The translations under genes were made by a program, and so were the position numbers. Under the pieces are notes generated by a model. That model saw only the letters and a list, made by a program, of their open reading frames with translations, had not been told where the DNA came from and did not search any database. From JAWKWH01 sp963669285 (GTDB taxonomy: Bacteria > Pseudomonadota > Alphaproteobacteria > Rhizobiales > Rhizobiaceae), in contig CAXXSI010000022.1 of the NCBI GenBank assembly GCA_963669285.2, positions 620,001 to 684,000 of the forward strand: DNA of 64,000 bases, given 5' to 3'. Every line of letters begins with the position of its first letter. The stretch's first letter is position 1. Of the stretch, positions 18,806 through 27,792 are shown in pieces.

Positions 18806-21274
18806 GTGAAAACCTCGAAACTGCCAAAGAAGTCGCCTGTCGTCGTGATCGGCGGCGGGATCATTGGCGTTTCGACGCTGTACCATCTGGCCCGGCGTGG
18901 GGTGGAAGGCGCGGTGCTGGTCGAACGCAAGCAACTGGCGTCGGGGACGACATGGCATGCGGCCGGAATTGTCGGGCAGCTACGCGAGTCTTCGGCGCAA
19001 ACGGAATTGTCGAAATATACGGCACGATTGTTTGGCGAGCTCGAAGAGGAAACCGGTCAGGCCACCGGCTACAAGCAAAACGGAACGATCAACCTTGCTT
19101 TGAGCGATGTTCGCCTCGAGCAATTGCTGAGATCGCACGACCATGCCCGCCGCATGGAGATCGAATCCAGCATGCTTTCGAGCGAACAGCTGGCGTCGAT
19201 GTGGCCGTGGATCAGGACAGATGACGTCAAAGGCGCGTTCCATGTGCCGTCAAACGGTCAGGTCAATCCGCTGGATGTGACCGTTGCACTTGCGAAAGGG
19301 GCCAAAAACCGCGGTGCGCAGATCTTCGAGAATACCGCCGTTTCCGACATCGTGGTTCGTGACGGCAGGATCAATGCCGTCGTCACCGAAACGGGAACCA
19401 TCCTTACAGACAAGGTCGTCCTCGCCGGCGGCATGTGGAGCCACCATCTCGCCAAATCAATCGGCGCGACCGTGCCGCTGCATGCGGTCGAACATTTCTA
19501 TATTGTCACCGAACCGTTTTCGGAACTCAGCCGCGAGCAACCGATCCTGAACATTGCCGAAGAGCGGCTCTACTGGAAAGAGGATGCCGGCAAGCTTCTA
19601 ATCGGCGGTTTTGAGGCGCAGGGCAAAGCCTGGGCTGTGGACGGCATTCCCGAGGCGTTCGAGTTCGACGAACTACCGTTTGACATGCAGCACGCCGAAC
19701 CGGAACTGGAGCGAATGTTCGAGCGGATGCCGAAACTTGCCGAACTCGGCGTCCAGACCTTCTTTTGCGGCCCGGAGAGTTTTACGCCGGATGGCCGACC
19801 CCATCTCGGTCCCTCGCCCGAAGTGGCGGGGCTCTACATCGCCACCGGGATGAATTCCAACGGTATCCTGAATTCCGGCGGAGTCGGGCTGACCATGGCG
19901 GAATGGATCGTCGATGGGACGCCATCTCGCGGCATGGGGCCATTGATGGCGGCTCGCGTTCATCCATTTCAGAAAAATACCGCTTACAATGCAGAGCGCG
20001 CTGCTGAATCGATCGGATTCCACTACGGGCTGAACTGGCCGGGCCGGCAGGTCAGGAGTGCACGCGGCTTGCGCCGGGTACCCTTGCACGACCGGCTCAT
20101 ATCCGCAGGCGCCAAGATGGCGGAAAGGATTGGCTGGGAAATCCCGATGTACTTCGATACCGGCACGGCGGATTGGCCGGAAGTGCCTTCGATCGGCTGG
20201 CAGGGCTGGTCGGAAAGCGTTCGTGACGAGTGCCTTGCCGCCCGGGATGCAGCCGTGCTTCTCGATCAATCGATGTACGCCAAGATCATCGTTCAGGGAC
20301 CCGATGCAGCACGCGCGCTCAACCGGGTCTGCGGTGCTGATATCGATGTCGAAAACGGAACGTCAGTCTATTCGCAGTTCCTCAACGATAGAGGCGGGAT
20401 CGAGGCCGATGTGACAATTACGCGGGCGGGGTCGGAACGCTTCATTGTGGTCACCGGCCATCCAAGCCAGATTCGCGACCAGCTCCACGTTGCCAGGCAT
20501 GCCGATCCTGAGTGGCGCTTCGAAATCTTCGATGCAACATCGGCCTACGGCCTGTTGTCGGTTCACGGTCCGAATTCGCGGGCCATTTTGCGATCGCTGT
20601 CGGGTGATGATGTGGGCGATACAGCCTTTCCCTTCGGCGCGGCCCGTGAGATCGATCTGGCCTATGCCAGGGTTTTGGCAATTCGCCGCTCATTTCTCGG
20701 CGAGCTGGGTTTCGAGCTTCTGATCTCTACCGAATTCACCCAACACGTCTATGAGGCGCTGGTCGAGGCCGGTGCGCAACACGGCCTGCGCCATGCCGGC
20801 ATGTTCGCCATGAATGCCTGCCGGCTGGAAAAAGGTTTCAGGCATTTCGGGCATGATATCGGGGAAGACGACACACCTTACGAAGCCGGCCTCGGTTTTG
20901 CCGTCGATCTGAGCAAGAAAGAGGCGTTTGTCGGTCGCGATGCGCTTGCAAGACAGAAAATATCGGGAACGTCGACGGCAGATCGACTGGCACTACTGGC
21001 GGTCGATCAGGCAACCGCCCGCGACGGACCCTATCTCATCCACAATGAACCGGTCTGGCGCGGGCAGGATATTGCAGGCCATGTCACATCCGGCGGATGG
21101 GGCTGGCGCCTTGAAAAGATGATCGGTCTCGTTGCGCTTCACAACAGCGATGGTGTTTCCAGAGAATGGATCGACGCCGGCGGTTTCGACGTTCAGATTG
21201 CCGGAAAACGTCATCCGGTGACAATGCAGTTGCAACCGTTTTACGATCCAAAAGGCGAGCGAATGCGCGCATGA
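18806..21274 (+). CDS. Dimethylglycine/sarcosine dehydrogenase-like flavoprotein with GcvT domain
   Basis: 822-residue fusion. An N-terminal DAO-type FAD domain (VVVIGGGIIGVSTLYHL; about 1-400) is followed by GcvT folate-binding domains (about 420-815). The motif GTTWHAAG contains the histidine that carries covalent FAD in dimethylglycine dehydrogenase. Such enzymes oxidatively remove an N-methyl group and hand the C1 unit to tetrahydrofolate. The GTG start at 18806 follows CGGGGGTAA; an in-frame extension back to 18596 overlaps the aldehyde dehydrogenase and is arginine-rich shadow sequence. The substrate is unknown; operon context suggests an N-methylated carboxylate imported by the Tct system. 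Confidence 0.88.
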   Translation: MKTSKLPKKSPVVVIGGGIIGVSTLYHLARRGVEGAVLVERKQLASGTTWHAAGIVGQLRESSAQTELSKYTARLFGELEEETGQATGYKQNGTINLALSDVRLEQLLRSHDHARRMEIESSMLSSEQLASMWPWIRTDDVKGAFHVPSNGQVNPLDVTVALAKGAKNRGAQIFENTAVSDIVVRDGRINAVVTETGTILTDKVVLAGGMWSHHLAKSIGATVPLHAVEHFYIVTEPFSELSREQPILNIAEERLYWKEDAGKLLIGGFEAQGKAWAVDGIPEAFEFDELPFDMQHAEPELERMFERMPKLAELGVQTFFCGPESFTPDGRPHLGPSPEVAGLYIATGMNSNGILNSGGVGLTMAEWIVDGTPSRGMGPLMAARVHPFQKNTAYNAERAAESIGFHYGLNWPGRQVRSARGLRRVPLHDRLISAGAKMAERIGWEIPMYFDTGTADWPEVPSIGWQGWSESVRDECLAARDAAVLLDQSMYAKIIVQGPDAARALNRVCGADIDVENGTSVYSQFLNDRGGIEADVTITRAGSERFIVVTGHPSQIRDQLHVARHADPEWRFEIFDATSAYGLLSVHGPNSRAILRSLSGDDVGDTAFPFGAAREIDLAYARVLAIRRSFLGELGFELLISTEFTQHVYEALVEAGAQHGLRHAGMFAMNACRLEKGFRHFGHDIGEDDTPYEAGLGFAVDLSKKEAFVGRDALARQKISGTSTADRLALLAVDQATARDGPYLIHNEPVWRGQDIAGHVTSGGWGWRLEKMIGLVALHNSDGVSREWIDAGGFDVQIAGKRHPVTMQLQPFYDPKGERMRA

Positions 21275-21308
21275 CTCATAGCTTCCGACAAAAACACGGA
21301 CACAATCC

Positions 21309-22544
21309 ATGACGGCTGAAAAAACAATTCTCATCATTGGCACGTACGACACCAAATCCGACGAGCTGGCGTATCTGTCCGAATGCATAGAAAAGCAGGG
21401 TGCCCGCGCGATGACCATGGATGTCAGCGTGTTGGGCGATCCGCCGCAACCGACGGATATCTCCAAGCACGACGTTGCCAAAGCAGCAGGTTCTTCGATA
21501 AAGGCGGCGATCGATTCAGGCGATGAAAACACCGCCATGCAGATCATGGCCGCCGGTTCGTCGAAGCTGACCGCGAGCCTGTACGCGGATGGCAGGATCG
21601 ACGGCATGATTGCGCTCGGTGGCACGATGGGAACGGACCTGGCATTGGATTGCGCGCAGGCGCTGCCGATGGGCGTACCGAAATTTATTGTCTCGACGGT
21701 GTCGTTCTCGCCACTGATCCCGGCGGATCGTCTGGCAGCCGATGTGCAGATGATATTGTGGGCCGGCGGCCTGTATGGGCTGAACTCGGTGTGCAAGTCA
21801 TCGCTCAGCCAGGCGGCGGGTGCCGTGGTCGGTGCGGCCAAGGCGGTTGAGTTTCCCAAACGCGACCGACCGCTGATTGGCATGACCAGCCTGGGCAGCT
21901 CGTGCCTGCGATACATGAAGGTGTTGAAGCCGGCACTTGAGGAGCGTGGATTCGAGGTAGCGATATTCCATGCGACCGGAATGGGCGGTATGGCGTTTGA
22001 GAGCATTGCGGCAGAGGGAGGCTTTGCCTGTGTGATGGATTTCGCACTGCCAGAGCTCGGCAATTTCATGGTCGGCTCGGTGGTCAATTCCGGGCCCGAC
22101 AGAATGCTGTCAGCGGGCAGGGCGGGCACGCCGCAGATCGTCGCTCCGGGCTGTATCGACCTGATCGATTTTGCCGGCTGGCAGGAAATTCCCGATCGGT
22201 TTTCCGACCGTCCGTTTCACGCCCACAACCGCCTGATCAAATCGTCGGCGCTCAATGCCGAAGAGCGTCGGGAGACGGCGCGCGAGATCGGCAAACGCGT
22301 CGCGCAATCGTCGGCGGCAGTTCACGTGATCCTGCCCAATGGCGGGATCGAGGAATGGGACAAGCCGGGCGGTGAGGCGCATGACCCGGAAGGTCTTGCC
22401 GCCTTTCTCGACGAAATGCGCAAATCGATCCGTCCGCCGACGCAACTGACTGAGATCGACGCCCATATCAACGATCAGGCATTTGCCGATATGGCGCTCA
22501 AGATCCTGGACGGTTGGATCGCCGACGGAACGATAAAAAGCTGA
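21309..22544 (+). CDS. Tm-1-like ATP-binding protein (UPF0261)
   Basis: 411-residue member of the Tm-1-like family, named after the tomato protein that inhibits a tobamovirus replicase. The N-terminus has ILIIGTYDTKSDELAYL and the middle a glycine-rich GGTMGTDLALD segment. Bacterial members are common beside tricarboxylate-type transporters and amidohydrolases, but their reaction is not settled. It is the last gene of the rightward operon, 34 bases after the flavoprotein gene, and ends at a possible bidirectional hairpin facing the GMC gene. Confidence 0.87.
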   Translation: MTAEKTILIIGTYDTKSDELAYLSECIEKQGARAMTMDVSVLGDPPQPTDISKHDVAKAAGSSIKAAIDSGDENTAMQIMAAGSSKLTASLYADGRIDGMIALGGTMGTDLALDCAQALPMGVPKFIVSTVSFSPLIPADRLAADVQMILWAGGLYGLNSVCKSSLSQAAGAVVGAAKAVEFPKRDRPLIGMTSLGSSCLRYMKVLKPALEERGFEVAIFHATGMGGMAFESIAAEGGFACVMDFALPELGNFMVGSVVNSGPDRMLSAGRAGTPQIVAPGCIDLIDFAGWQEIPDRFSDRPFHAHNRLIKSSALNAEERRETAREIGKRVAQSSAAVHVILPNGGIEEWDKPGGEAHDPEGLAAFLDEMRKSIRPPTQLTEIDAHINDQAFADMALKILDGWIADGTIKS

Positions 22545-22607
22545 ATCATCACAATGGGCTGCACGCGGATGTGGGCAGATCGATTCAGCAAGTTGTGGTG
22601 ATGATTC
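22543..22607. terminator. Possible bidirectional hairpin between convergent genes
   Basis: GAATCATCAC at 22543-22552 is the exact reverse complement of GTGATGATTC at 22598-22607, separated by 45 bases, with partial extra pairing (ACAA with TTGTG). It fills the gap between the convergent Tm-1-like and GMC genes. The long loop makes termination less certain. Confidence 0.4.
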
Positions 22608-22625
22608 AAGCGGTCCGTGGGGAAC

Positions 22626-24242
22626 TCAACTTGCCTGTTTGATCATGTCGGCGCACTTTTCGCCGATCATGATGCATGGCGCGTTGGTGTTGCCACCAAT
22701 GAGCGTCGGCATGATCGACGCGTCGGCAATCCTCAGCCCTTCAATGCCGCGTACGCGCAATTGCGGGTCGACCACGGCCATGTCATCGGTCCCCATCTTG
22801 CAGCTGCCGACCGGATGATACACCGTGTCGGCGCGGCTTCGGATCTGCTGCATCAAGCCGTCATCATCGCGTATGCCGTCAGTGTACAATTCCTTGTGGC
22901 GGTATTTTTCCATCGGCGGCGCTTCAAGGATTTCACGCATCAATTTCGTGCCCTTGAGCAGCAGATCGGCATCGCGCTGGTCGGACAAGAATTGCGGATC
23001 AATCTTTGGCGGGGAAAGCGGATTGCCGTCGGAGATGCCGACGGTGCCACGCGAGTGCGGACGCAGCACACAAACGTGGCAGGAGAATCCGTAACCCATG
23101 TGCAGCTTGCGGGCGTGATCGTCGACAATTCCGACAACGAAATGAAGCTGGAGATCGGGCCTCTGCAAGCCCGGATCGGATTTGAGAAACGCGCCGGCTT
23201 CGGCAAACGGTGTCGCCATCAGCCCCGTGCCGTTCTTGCGCCACTCGCCGATTGCCCTGATCAGATTGATCGTGCCCTTTGCGCCGAGGCCGACCATATC
23301 GGTCTCGCGTGACTTCCACGACATGATGAAATCGATGTGGTCCTGCAGGTTTTGGCCAACGCCGGGCAGTTCGTGGCGAACACCGATCCCGTGCTGCTTC
23401 AACTCGTCGGCTGGGCCGATGCCGGACAGCAGCAAAAGCTGCGGGGAATTGAAGGCGCCGCCGGAAAGAACGATCTCCCGGTTGGCCGTTACCGAATCCT
23501 CGCGGCCGTTTTTCAAGTAGACGACGCTTTGGGCGCGCTTGCCGTCGAGTATGACGCGTGCAGCATGGACGCCGGTGATGACCGTCAGATTCGGACGCCC
23601 CATATTGATGTGGAGGTAGGCGGCTGCGGAGGAGCAACGCTCACCCTTGCGCGTGCCGTCCCAGAACTGGGTGACCTGGTAGAGGCCGACGCCTTCCTGT
23701 TCTTCACCGTTGAAATCGGGATTGCGTCTGATCTGCAATTGTTCGGCCGCGTCGATGAAAGCGTTGGCGACCGGCCGCGGCTTCTGCTGGTCCCCGACCT
23801 GCAACGGACCGTCGGCGTTGTGCAGATCGTCGCTACCGCGTTGGTTGCCCTCGGCGCGTTTGAAGTAGGGCAGCACGTCATCCCAGGACCAGCCGCTGCA
23901 GCCGAGGTTGGCCCAATCGTCATAGTCGGATGGGTGGCCGCGAATATAGAGCATGGCATTGATGGCGCTGGAACCACCAAGCTGCTTACCGCGCGGCTGG
24001 TAGCCCTTGCGTCCGTTGAGACCCGGTTGGGGAACGGTCTCAAACGCCCAGTTGCCGATCTTGGGCCTACCGGGCAATACGCCGACGACTGCGAAGGGAG
24101 CGCGGACGAAAAGGTTGCGCCCTTCGCCTCCAGCCTCAAGCAGGCAAACCGAGACCGAGGGATCCTCGCTGAGACGGGATGCGACAACACTGCCAGCGGA
24201 CCCGCCTCCGACGATGATGTAATCGAATGATGAATTGGTCAC
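22626..24242 (-). CDS. GMC-family FAD oxidoreductase (choline dehydrogenase-like)
   Basis: 538-residue glucose-methanol-choline oxidoreductase that oxidises an alcohol. It has the N-terminal FAD motif YIIVGGGSAGSVVASRL, the GMC signature GGSSAINAMLYIRG, the C-terminal catalytic histidine in YHPVGSCKMG and the GGNTNAPC asparagine. The GTG at 24242 is chosen because GGAGGAG lies directly upstream of it; a start at 24254 would place the ribosome site inside the gene. It is second in a leftward pair after the racemase-family gene, 37 bases apart. No betaine aldehyde dehydrogenase follows, so choline is not assured. Confidence 0.9.
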   Translation of the reverse strand: MTNSSFDYIIVGGGSAGSVVASRLSEDPSVSVCLLEAGGEGRNLFVRAPFAVVGVLPGRPKIGNWAFETVPQPGLNGRKGYQPRGKQLGGSSAINAMLYIRGHPSDYDDWANLGCSGWSWDDVLPYFKRAEGNQRGSDDLHNADGPLQVGDQQKPRPVANAFIDAAEQLQIRRNPDFNGEEQEGVGLYQVTQFWDGTRKGERCSSAAAYLHINMGRPNLTVITGVHAARVILDGKRAQSVVYLKNGREDSVTANREIVLSGGAFNSPQLLLLSGIGPADELKQHGIGVRHELPGVGQNLQDHIDFIMSWKSRETDMVGLGAKGTINLIRAIGEWRKNGTGLMATPFAEAGAFLKSDPGLQRPDLQLHFVVGIVDDHARKLHMGYGFSCHVCVLRPHSRGTVGISDGNPLSPPKIDPQFLSDQRDADLLLKGTKLMREILEAPPMEKYRHKELYTDGIRDDDGLMQQIRSRADTVYHPVGSCKMGTDDMAVVDPQLRVRGIEGLRIADASIMPTLIGGNTNAPCIMIGEKCADMIKQAS

Positions 24243-24279
24243 GCTCTCCTCCACAAGTGCGAGTTTGGAGGAGATTGGC

Positions 24280-24990
24280 TCAATAATCCGGCGGCTGCAA
24301 TGAGGATTGAAACCAGGAGACGAATGAACCCATGGAGAATACGGGGAGCCCGGTGGCTTGGCGGATATCTGCCGCGTATGGCGTCATGTTGGTGCACTCC
24401 AGCACAATGGCTCCGATTTCGGGATGACTGGAAACCAGCGCAAGCGCCGCTTCGACATTGTCCTTTCGGGCAAGTTCGACATCCATCTCCGCTTCGTTTT
24501 CGAGAATGACGCGCGAGAATTCGTGGCCACCTTCGGTCGTTCCGATCGGCGTCCCTTTGGGGACCAGTGCCTTGTCGAGATGCTCATCTGTCAGTGTGGA
24601 TGCCGATATCGTGAGAATACCCGTCCTTTTTTCTGATGGCAGGAGCCGATTGACCATCTCGACCTGCATCAGCGAGGACGTCACAACCGGAACTTTGACC
24701 GCATCGGCGATTTCCTGCTGGAAAAGCGACAGAAAGCCGCAATTGGTGGTGATGCCGTCGGCCCCGTCCGCGACAAGACCGCGAGCTGCATCGATGAAGG
24801 CGTCGAGAAGTCCTTCGGCCCTGCGCCGAACAACACGATCGGGCGAGGCTCCGCGAACCACGCGGTAGAGTACCGGAAACGGCCAACTCGCAGCGTTGCC
24901 CATGTCACCTGCAATCCGTGGGAAACGCGCCTCGAGCATCAATATCCCCACGGCAGCGCCGTAAACCGCCTTTCCGCCCCGTACTTTCAT
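24280..24990 (-). CDS. Asp/Glu racemase-superfamily protein
   Basis: 236-residue protein with the two cysteines of the aspartate/glutamate/hydantoin racemase superfamily, C84 in TTNCGFLS and C199 in VLECTNM, placed in mirror-image halves as expected for two-base chemistry. Start 24990 follows GGAGG with 6 bases between; the longer open frame to 25149 is unsupported. Members act as racemases, hydantoin racemases or maleate isomerases. The neighbouring GMC oxidase and the divergent D-amino-acid dehydrogenase-like gene hint at stereo-inversion of an amino acid. Confidence 0.82.
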   Translation of the reverse strand: MKVRGGKAVYGAAVGILMLEARFPRIAGDMGNAASWPFPVLYRVVRGASPDRVVRRRAEGLLDAFIDAARGLVADGADGITTNCGFLSLFQQEIADAVKVPVVTSSLMQVEMVNRLLPSEKRTGILTISASTLTDEHLDKALVPKGTPIGTTEGGHEFSRVILENEAEMDVELARKDNVEAALALVSSHPEIGAIVLECTNMTPYAADIRQATGLPVFSMGSFVSWFQSSLQPPDY

Positions 24991-25103
24991 TTCTCGCCTC
25001 CAATTGTTGCTGCCGGCCGGAAGGTCGGTGGAAAAATGATCGGCAGACCTGCCAATTCGCACGAGATTGTTGACACAAGGCGCTTCTCGCTTCAACATAC
25101 AAT

Positions 25104-25115
25104 TCTGTATACAGA
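25104..25115. promoter_or_regulatory. GntR-type palindrome TCTGTATACAGA
   Basis: Perfect 12-base dyad with the TGTATACA core typical of FCD-type GntR regulators, 114 bases upstream of the racemase start. A second overlapping inverted repeat, ATACA-N4-TGTAT, begins at 25097. No GntR gene is present in the window, so the regulator would act from elsewhere. Confidence 0.5.
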
Positions 25116-25301
25116 CCTGTGCGCATGGTTTTTGTTGTTGCTGAAGCATCCAGTGCTTGCGGAAATGAGCAAACGCTGATGTGCTGTAACCGGAAGAAGG
25201 CGGACTGGAGAAAACAGACAGGTAAAGTGGGTTATAGCGAACTTCACATCAGGTATGGCTAAATTTTGAATGGATGATATAGACGATTCATCGATAAATT
25301 G

Positions 25302-25331
25302 TTGACAAAATGTAAATGAAAGTGTTTTGAT
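25302..25331 (+). promoter_or_regulatory. Candidate promoter for oxidoreductase/TRAP operon
   Basis: TTGACA at 25302-25307 and TTTGAT at 25326-25331 with an 18-base spacer, 33 bases before the ATG at 25364. The -10 is weak; the match to the -35 is exact. Confidence 0.4.
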
Positions 25332-25363
25332 CGCATGAAAGCCGGACGGAGATCAGGAATGTA

Positions 25364-26638
25364 ATGGCAAAAGCCACGTCCAAATCGGGCAAAAATGAAA
25401 CCGGCCCGGTCGCGATTATCGGCGCTGGTATTGTTGGCGTCTCGACTGCGTTGTGGCTTCAGCGCGACGGTCATGATGTCATCCTGATCGACAAGGCGGG
25501 TCCTGCAGAGGGAACAAGCTTCGGCAATGGCGGTGTGCTGGCATCGTGTTCGATCGTACCGGTGACCGTACCCGGCTTGATCTGGAAGGCGCCGCGGATG
25601 TTGTTCGATCCCGGCCAGCCGCTGTTTCTGAAATGGTCCTACCTTCCGCGGCTGATGCCGTGGCTGCTCAAATATCTTGCCCACGGAACGGCCGAAGCAG
25701 TGCGTTTCCGCGCAGCCGCCTTGCAGCACATCATCGGCGACAGCCTTGCGGACCACCAGGCTCTGGCCACTGGTACGAAGGCGGAAAAGTGGGTCGTGCC
25801 TTCGGACTATCTGTTTTTGTACAACAGCAGGGCGAACTACGAATCCGATACGTTCGGCTGGTCGGTGAGGAAGGAAAACGGTGTCGAGTGGGATCTTCTG
25901 GAAGGCGATCAGCTTCACGAATATGATCCGGTTTTTGGACCGGAAATCGGTTTCGCCGCCCGGATGGGAGACCACGGGTGCATTTCCGATCCGGGTCAAT
26001 ATGTGAAGGATCTCGCCGCACATGTCGTCGCCAATGGTGGCGAACTGATCACCGCGGAAGTCACAGATATTGTTCGCGAAAATGGTATCGCAACCGGTGT
26101 GATTGCCGGTGGTGAGAAAATCGATTGCAGCGCCGTGGTGCTTTCAGCCGGCGTCTGGTCGGGACCGCTCGCCAGCAAACTCGGACTGAATGTGCCGCTG
26201 GAAAGCGAACGTGGCTATCATGTCGAATTGTGGGAGCCGAGTGTCATGCCGCGGTCGCCGGTCATGGTCGCGTCGGGCAAGTTCGTTGCCACGCCGATGG
26301 AGGGGCGTTTGCGCCTTGCGGGTATCGTCGAATACGGCGGACTGGAAGCGCCTCAATCCAAGGCGCCGTTCGAGCTGCTTTACAAGAACATCAAGACGGC
26401 AATTCCGGGAATTTCCTGGAAAGAATCAAGCGAATGGATGGGCCACAGGCCTGCAATCAGCGATTCCATTCCGCTGATTGGCGAATGCCCCGGTGTCAAA
26501 AAAGCATATTGCGGTTTCGGTCATGATCACGTCGGATTGACCGGGGGACCGAAAACGGGCCGGATATTGGCTCAACTCATTTCGGGGCGTGCCCCGAATA
26601 TCGACCTTGCGCCCTATGCGCCTTCACGGTTTCATTAG
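25364..26638 (+). CDS. D-amino-acid dehydrogenase-like FAD oxidoreductase (DAO family)
   Basis: 424-residue DAO-superfamily flavoprotein resembling DadA. The FAD motif is VAIIGAGIVGVSTALWL, followed by GTSFGNGGVLA and, at the C-terminus, CGFGHDHVGLTGGPKTGR. DadA-type enzymes deaminate D-amino acids to 2-oxo acids using a respiratory acceptor. It leads an operon with a TRAP transporter, whose binding-protein gene starts 62 bases later, so the substrate is probably the TRAP ligand. D-proline, D-hydroxyproline or another imino acid are possible substrates. Confidence 0.88.
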   Translation: MAKATSKSGKNETGPVAIIGAGIVGVSTALWLQRDGHDVILIDKAGPAEGTSFGNGGVLASCSIVPVTVPGLIWKAPRMLFDPGQPLFLKWSYLPRLMPWLLKYLAHGTAEAVRFRAAALQHIIGDSLADHQALATGTKAEKWVVPSDYLFLYNSRANYESDTFGWSVRKENGVEWDLLEGDQLHEYDPVFGPEIGFAARMGDHGCISDPGQYVKDLAAHVVANGGELITAEVTDIVRENGIATGVIAGGEKIDCSAVVLSAGVWSGPLASKLGLNVPLESERGYHVELWEPSVMPRSPVMVASGKFVATPMEGRLRLAGIVEYGGLEAPQSKAPFELLYKNIKTAIPGISWKESSEWMGHRPAISDSIPLIGECPGVKKAYCGFGHDHVGLTGGPKTGRILAQLISGRAPNIDLAPYAPSRFH

Positions 26639-26700
26639 GGCGAGGCGAACAGGAAATGGGAATTAGTGGTCATCAATTGTTTCAAAACGGGAGGATCCAA

Positions 26701-27678
26701 ATGAAACGTCTGACACACCTACTCGCAGCGACAGCGCTGACAGCCACTACCGCCGGCGCGGCCTATGCGGAAAAATGGGATATGCCGATGGCCTATTCGG
26801 CTACCAACTTCCATTCGGCAACCGGCGCTGAGTTTGCCAAGTGCATAACCATCGGTACCGGCGGCGAAATTGAGGTCGTCACCCATCCGTCTGGCTCGCT
26901 CTTCAAGGGCGCAGATATCAAGCGCGCTATCCAGACCGGGCAGGCGCCGATCGGCGAAAGACTGCTTTCCGGCCACCAGAACGAGAATGCCATCTTCGGA
27001 GTTGATTCCATCCCGTTCCTGGCGACCTCGTTTGACGATGCGGCAAAACTCTGGAAAGCGGCAAAGCCGACGCTTGAGGAAGTGCTGGCCGAACAGAACC
27101 TGACGCTGCTCTACTCGGTGCCGTGGCCACCGCAGGGGCTCTACTTCAAAAAGGAAGTCAATTCTGTCGCCGACATGAAAGGCATCAAGTTCCGCTCCTA
27201 CAACAATGCAACGGCCCGTCTTGCCGAGCTCACCGGTATGTTGCCTGTGACGATCGAGGCTGCGGAAATCAGTCAGGCCTTCGCAACTGGCGTTGCCGAA
27301 TCGATGGTGTCATCCGGGTCGACCGGGTATGACCGCAAAGTTTGGGAAAGCCTGACCCATTTCTATGAGGTAGACGCCTGGCTGCCGCGCAACTACATCA
27401 TGGTCAATTCCGACGTTTGGGGCGGTGTCAGCGATGCCAACAAAAACGTTGTCAAGGGTTGTGCCGCACTGGCTGAATATGCTGGAACCTGGCGTGCCGT
27501 GGAGTATACGCAGTTTACGCTCAACGGCCTGCGCGCCGGTGGCATGACCGTTGGTCCGGCTGGTGACGCTTTGACTGCGGAACTCAAGGAAATCGGCGCG
27601 ACGATGACCGCCGAGTGGCTTGAAGCGGCCGGCGACGGCGGCAAGGCCATCGTCGATGCCTTCAAGGGCATGCAGTAA
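26701..27678 (+). CDS. TRAP transporter solute-binding protein (DctP family)
   Basis: 325-residue periplasmic binding protein. The start is the ATG at 26701, with the ribosome site GGGAGGATCC before it and a signal peptide ending in GAAYA. DctP features include NFHSATGAEFAKC, a conserved region LYSVPWPPQGLYF, and the KFRSYNNATARLAE helix with the arginine that clamps the ligand carboxylate. The frame open 15 codons further upstream lacks a ribosome site. The ligand is likely an amino- or organic acid handled by the upstream flavoprotein. Confidence 0.9.
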   Translation: MKRLTHLLAATALTATTAGAAYAEKWDMPMAYSATNFHSATGAEFAKCITIGTGGEIEVVTHPSGSLFKGADIKRAIQTGQAPIGERLLSGHQNENAIFGVDSIPFLATSFDDAAKLWKAAKPTLEEVLAEQNLTLLYSVPWPPQGLYFKKEVNSVADMKGIKFRSYNNATARLAELTGMLPVTIEAAEISQAFATGVAESMVSSGSTGYDRKVWESLTHFYEVDAWLPRNYIMVNSDVWGGVSDANKNVVKGCAALAEYAGTWRAVEYTQFTLNGLRAGGMTVGPAGDALTAELKEIGATMTAEWLEAAGDGGKAIVDAFKGMQ

Positions 27679-27686
27679 TCGACATC

Positions 27687-27713
27687 AGCGGGAGGCGACC
27701 AACGCCTCCCGCT
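27687..27713 (+). terminator. Strong hairpin after TRAP binding-protein gene
   Basis: AGCGGGAGGCG (27687-27697) pairs perfectly with CGCCTCCCGCT (27703-27713) around ACCAA. No T-run follows and the permease genes continue downstream, so its role is probably message protection or partial termination, giving more binding protein than permease. Confidence 0.75.
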
Positions 27714-27792
27714 CCATCTGCCGAGGAAGGGGGCTCGGTATTTCTCGGCGAACATCCTTCGCCGACAAGACCTGAAAGCCGGGGAGGGGCAC

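Larger units (their letters stand above)
24991..25363. other. Divergent regulatory spacer (373 bases)
   Basis: No credible gene. It separates the leftward racemase/GMC pair from the rightward oxidoreductase/TRAP operon. It contains a perfect 12-base palindrome at 25104-25115 and a promoter-like TTGACA near 25302, so both operons probably start here. Confidence 0.7.
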
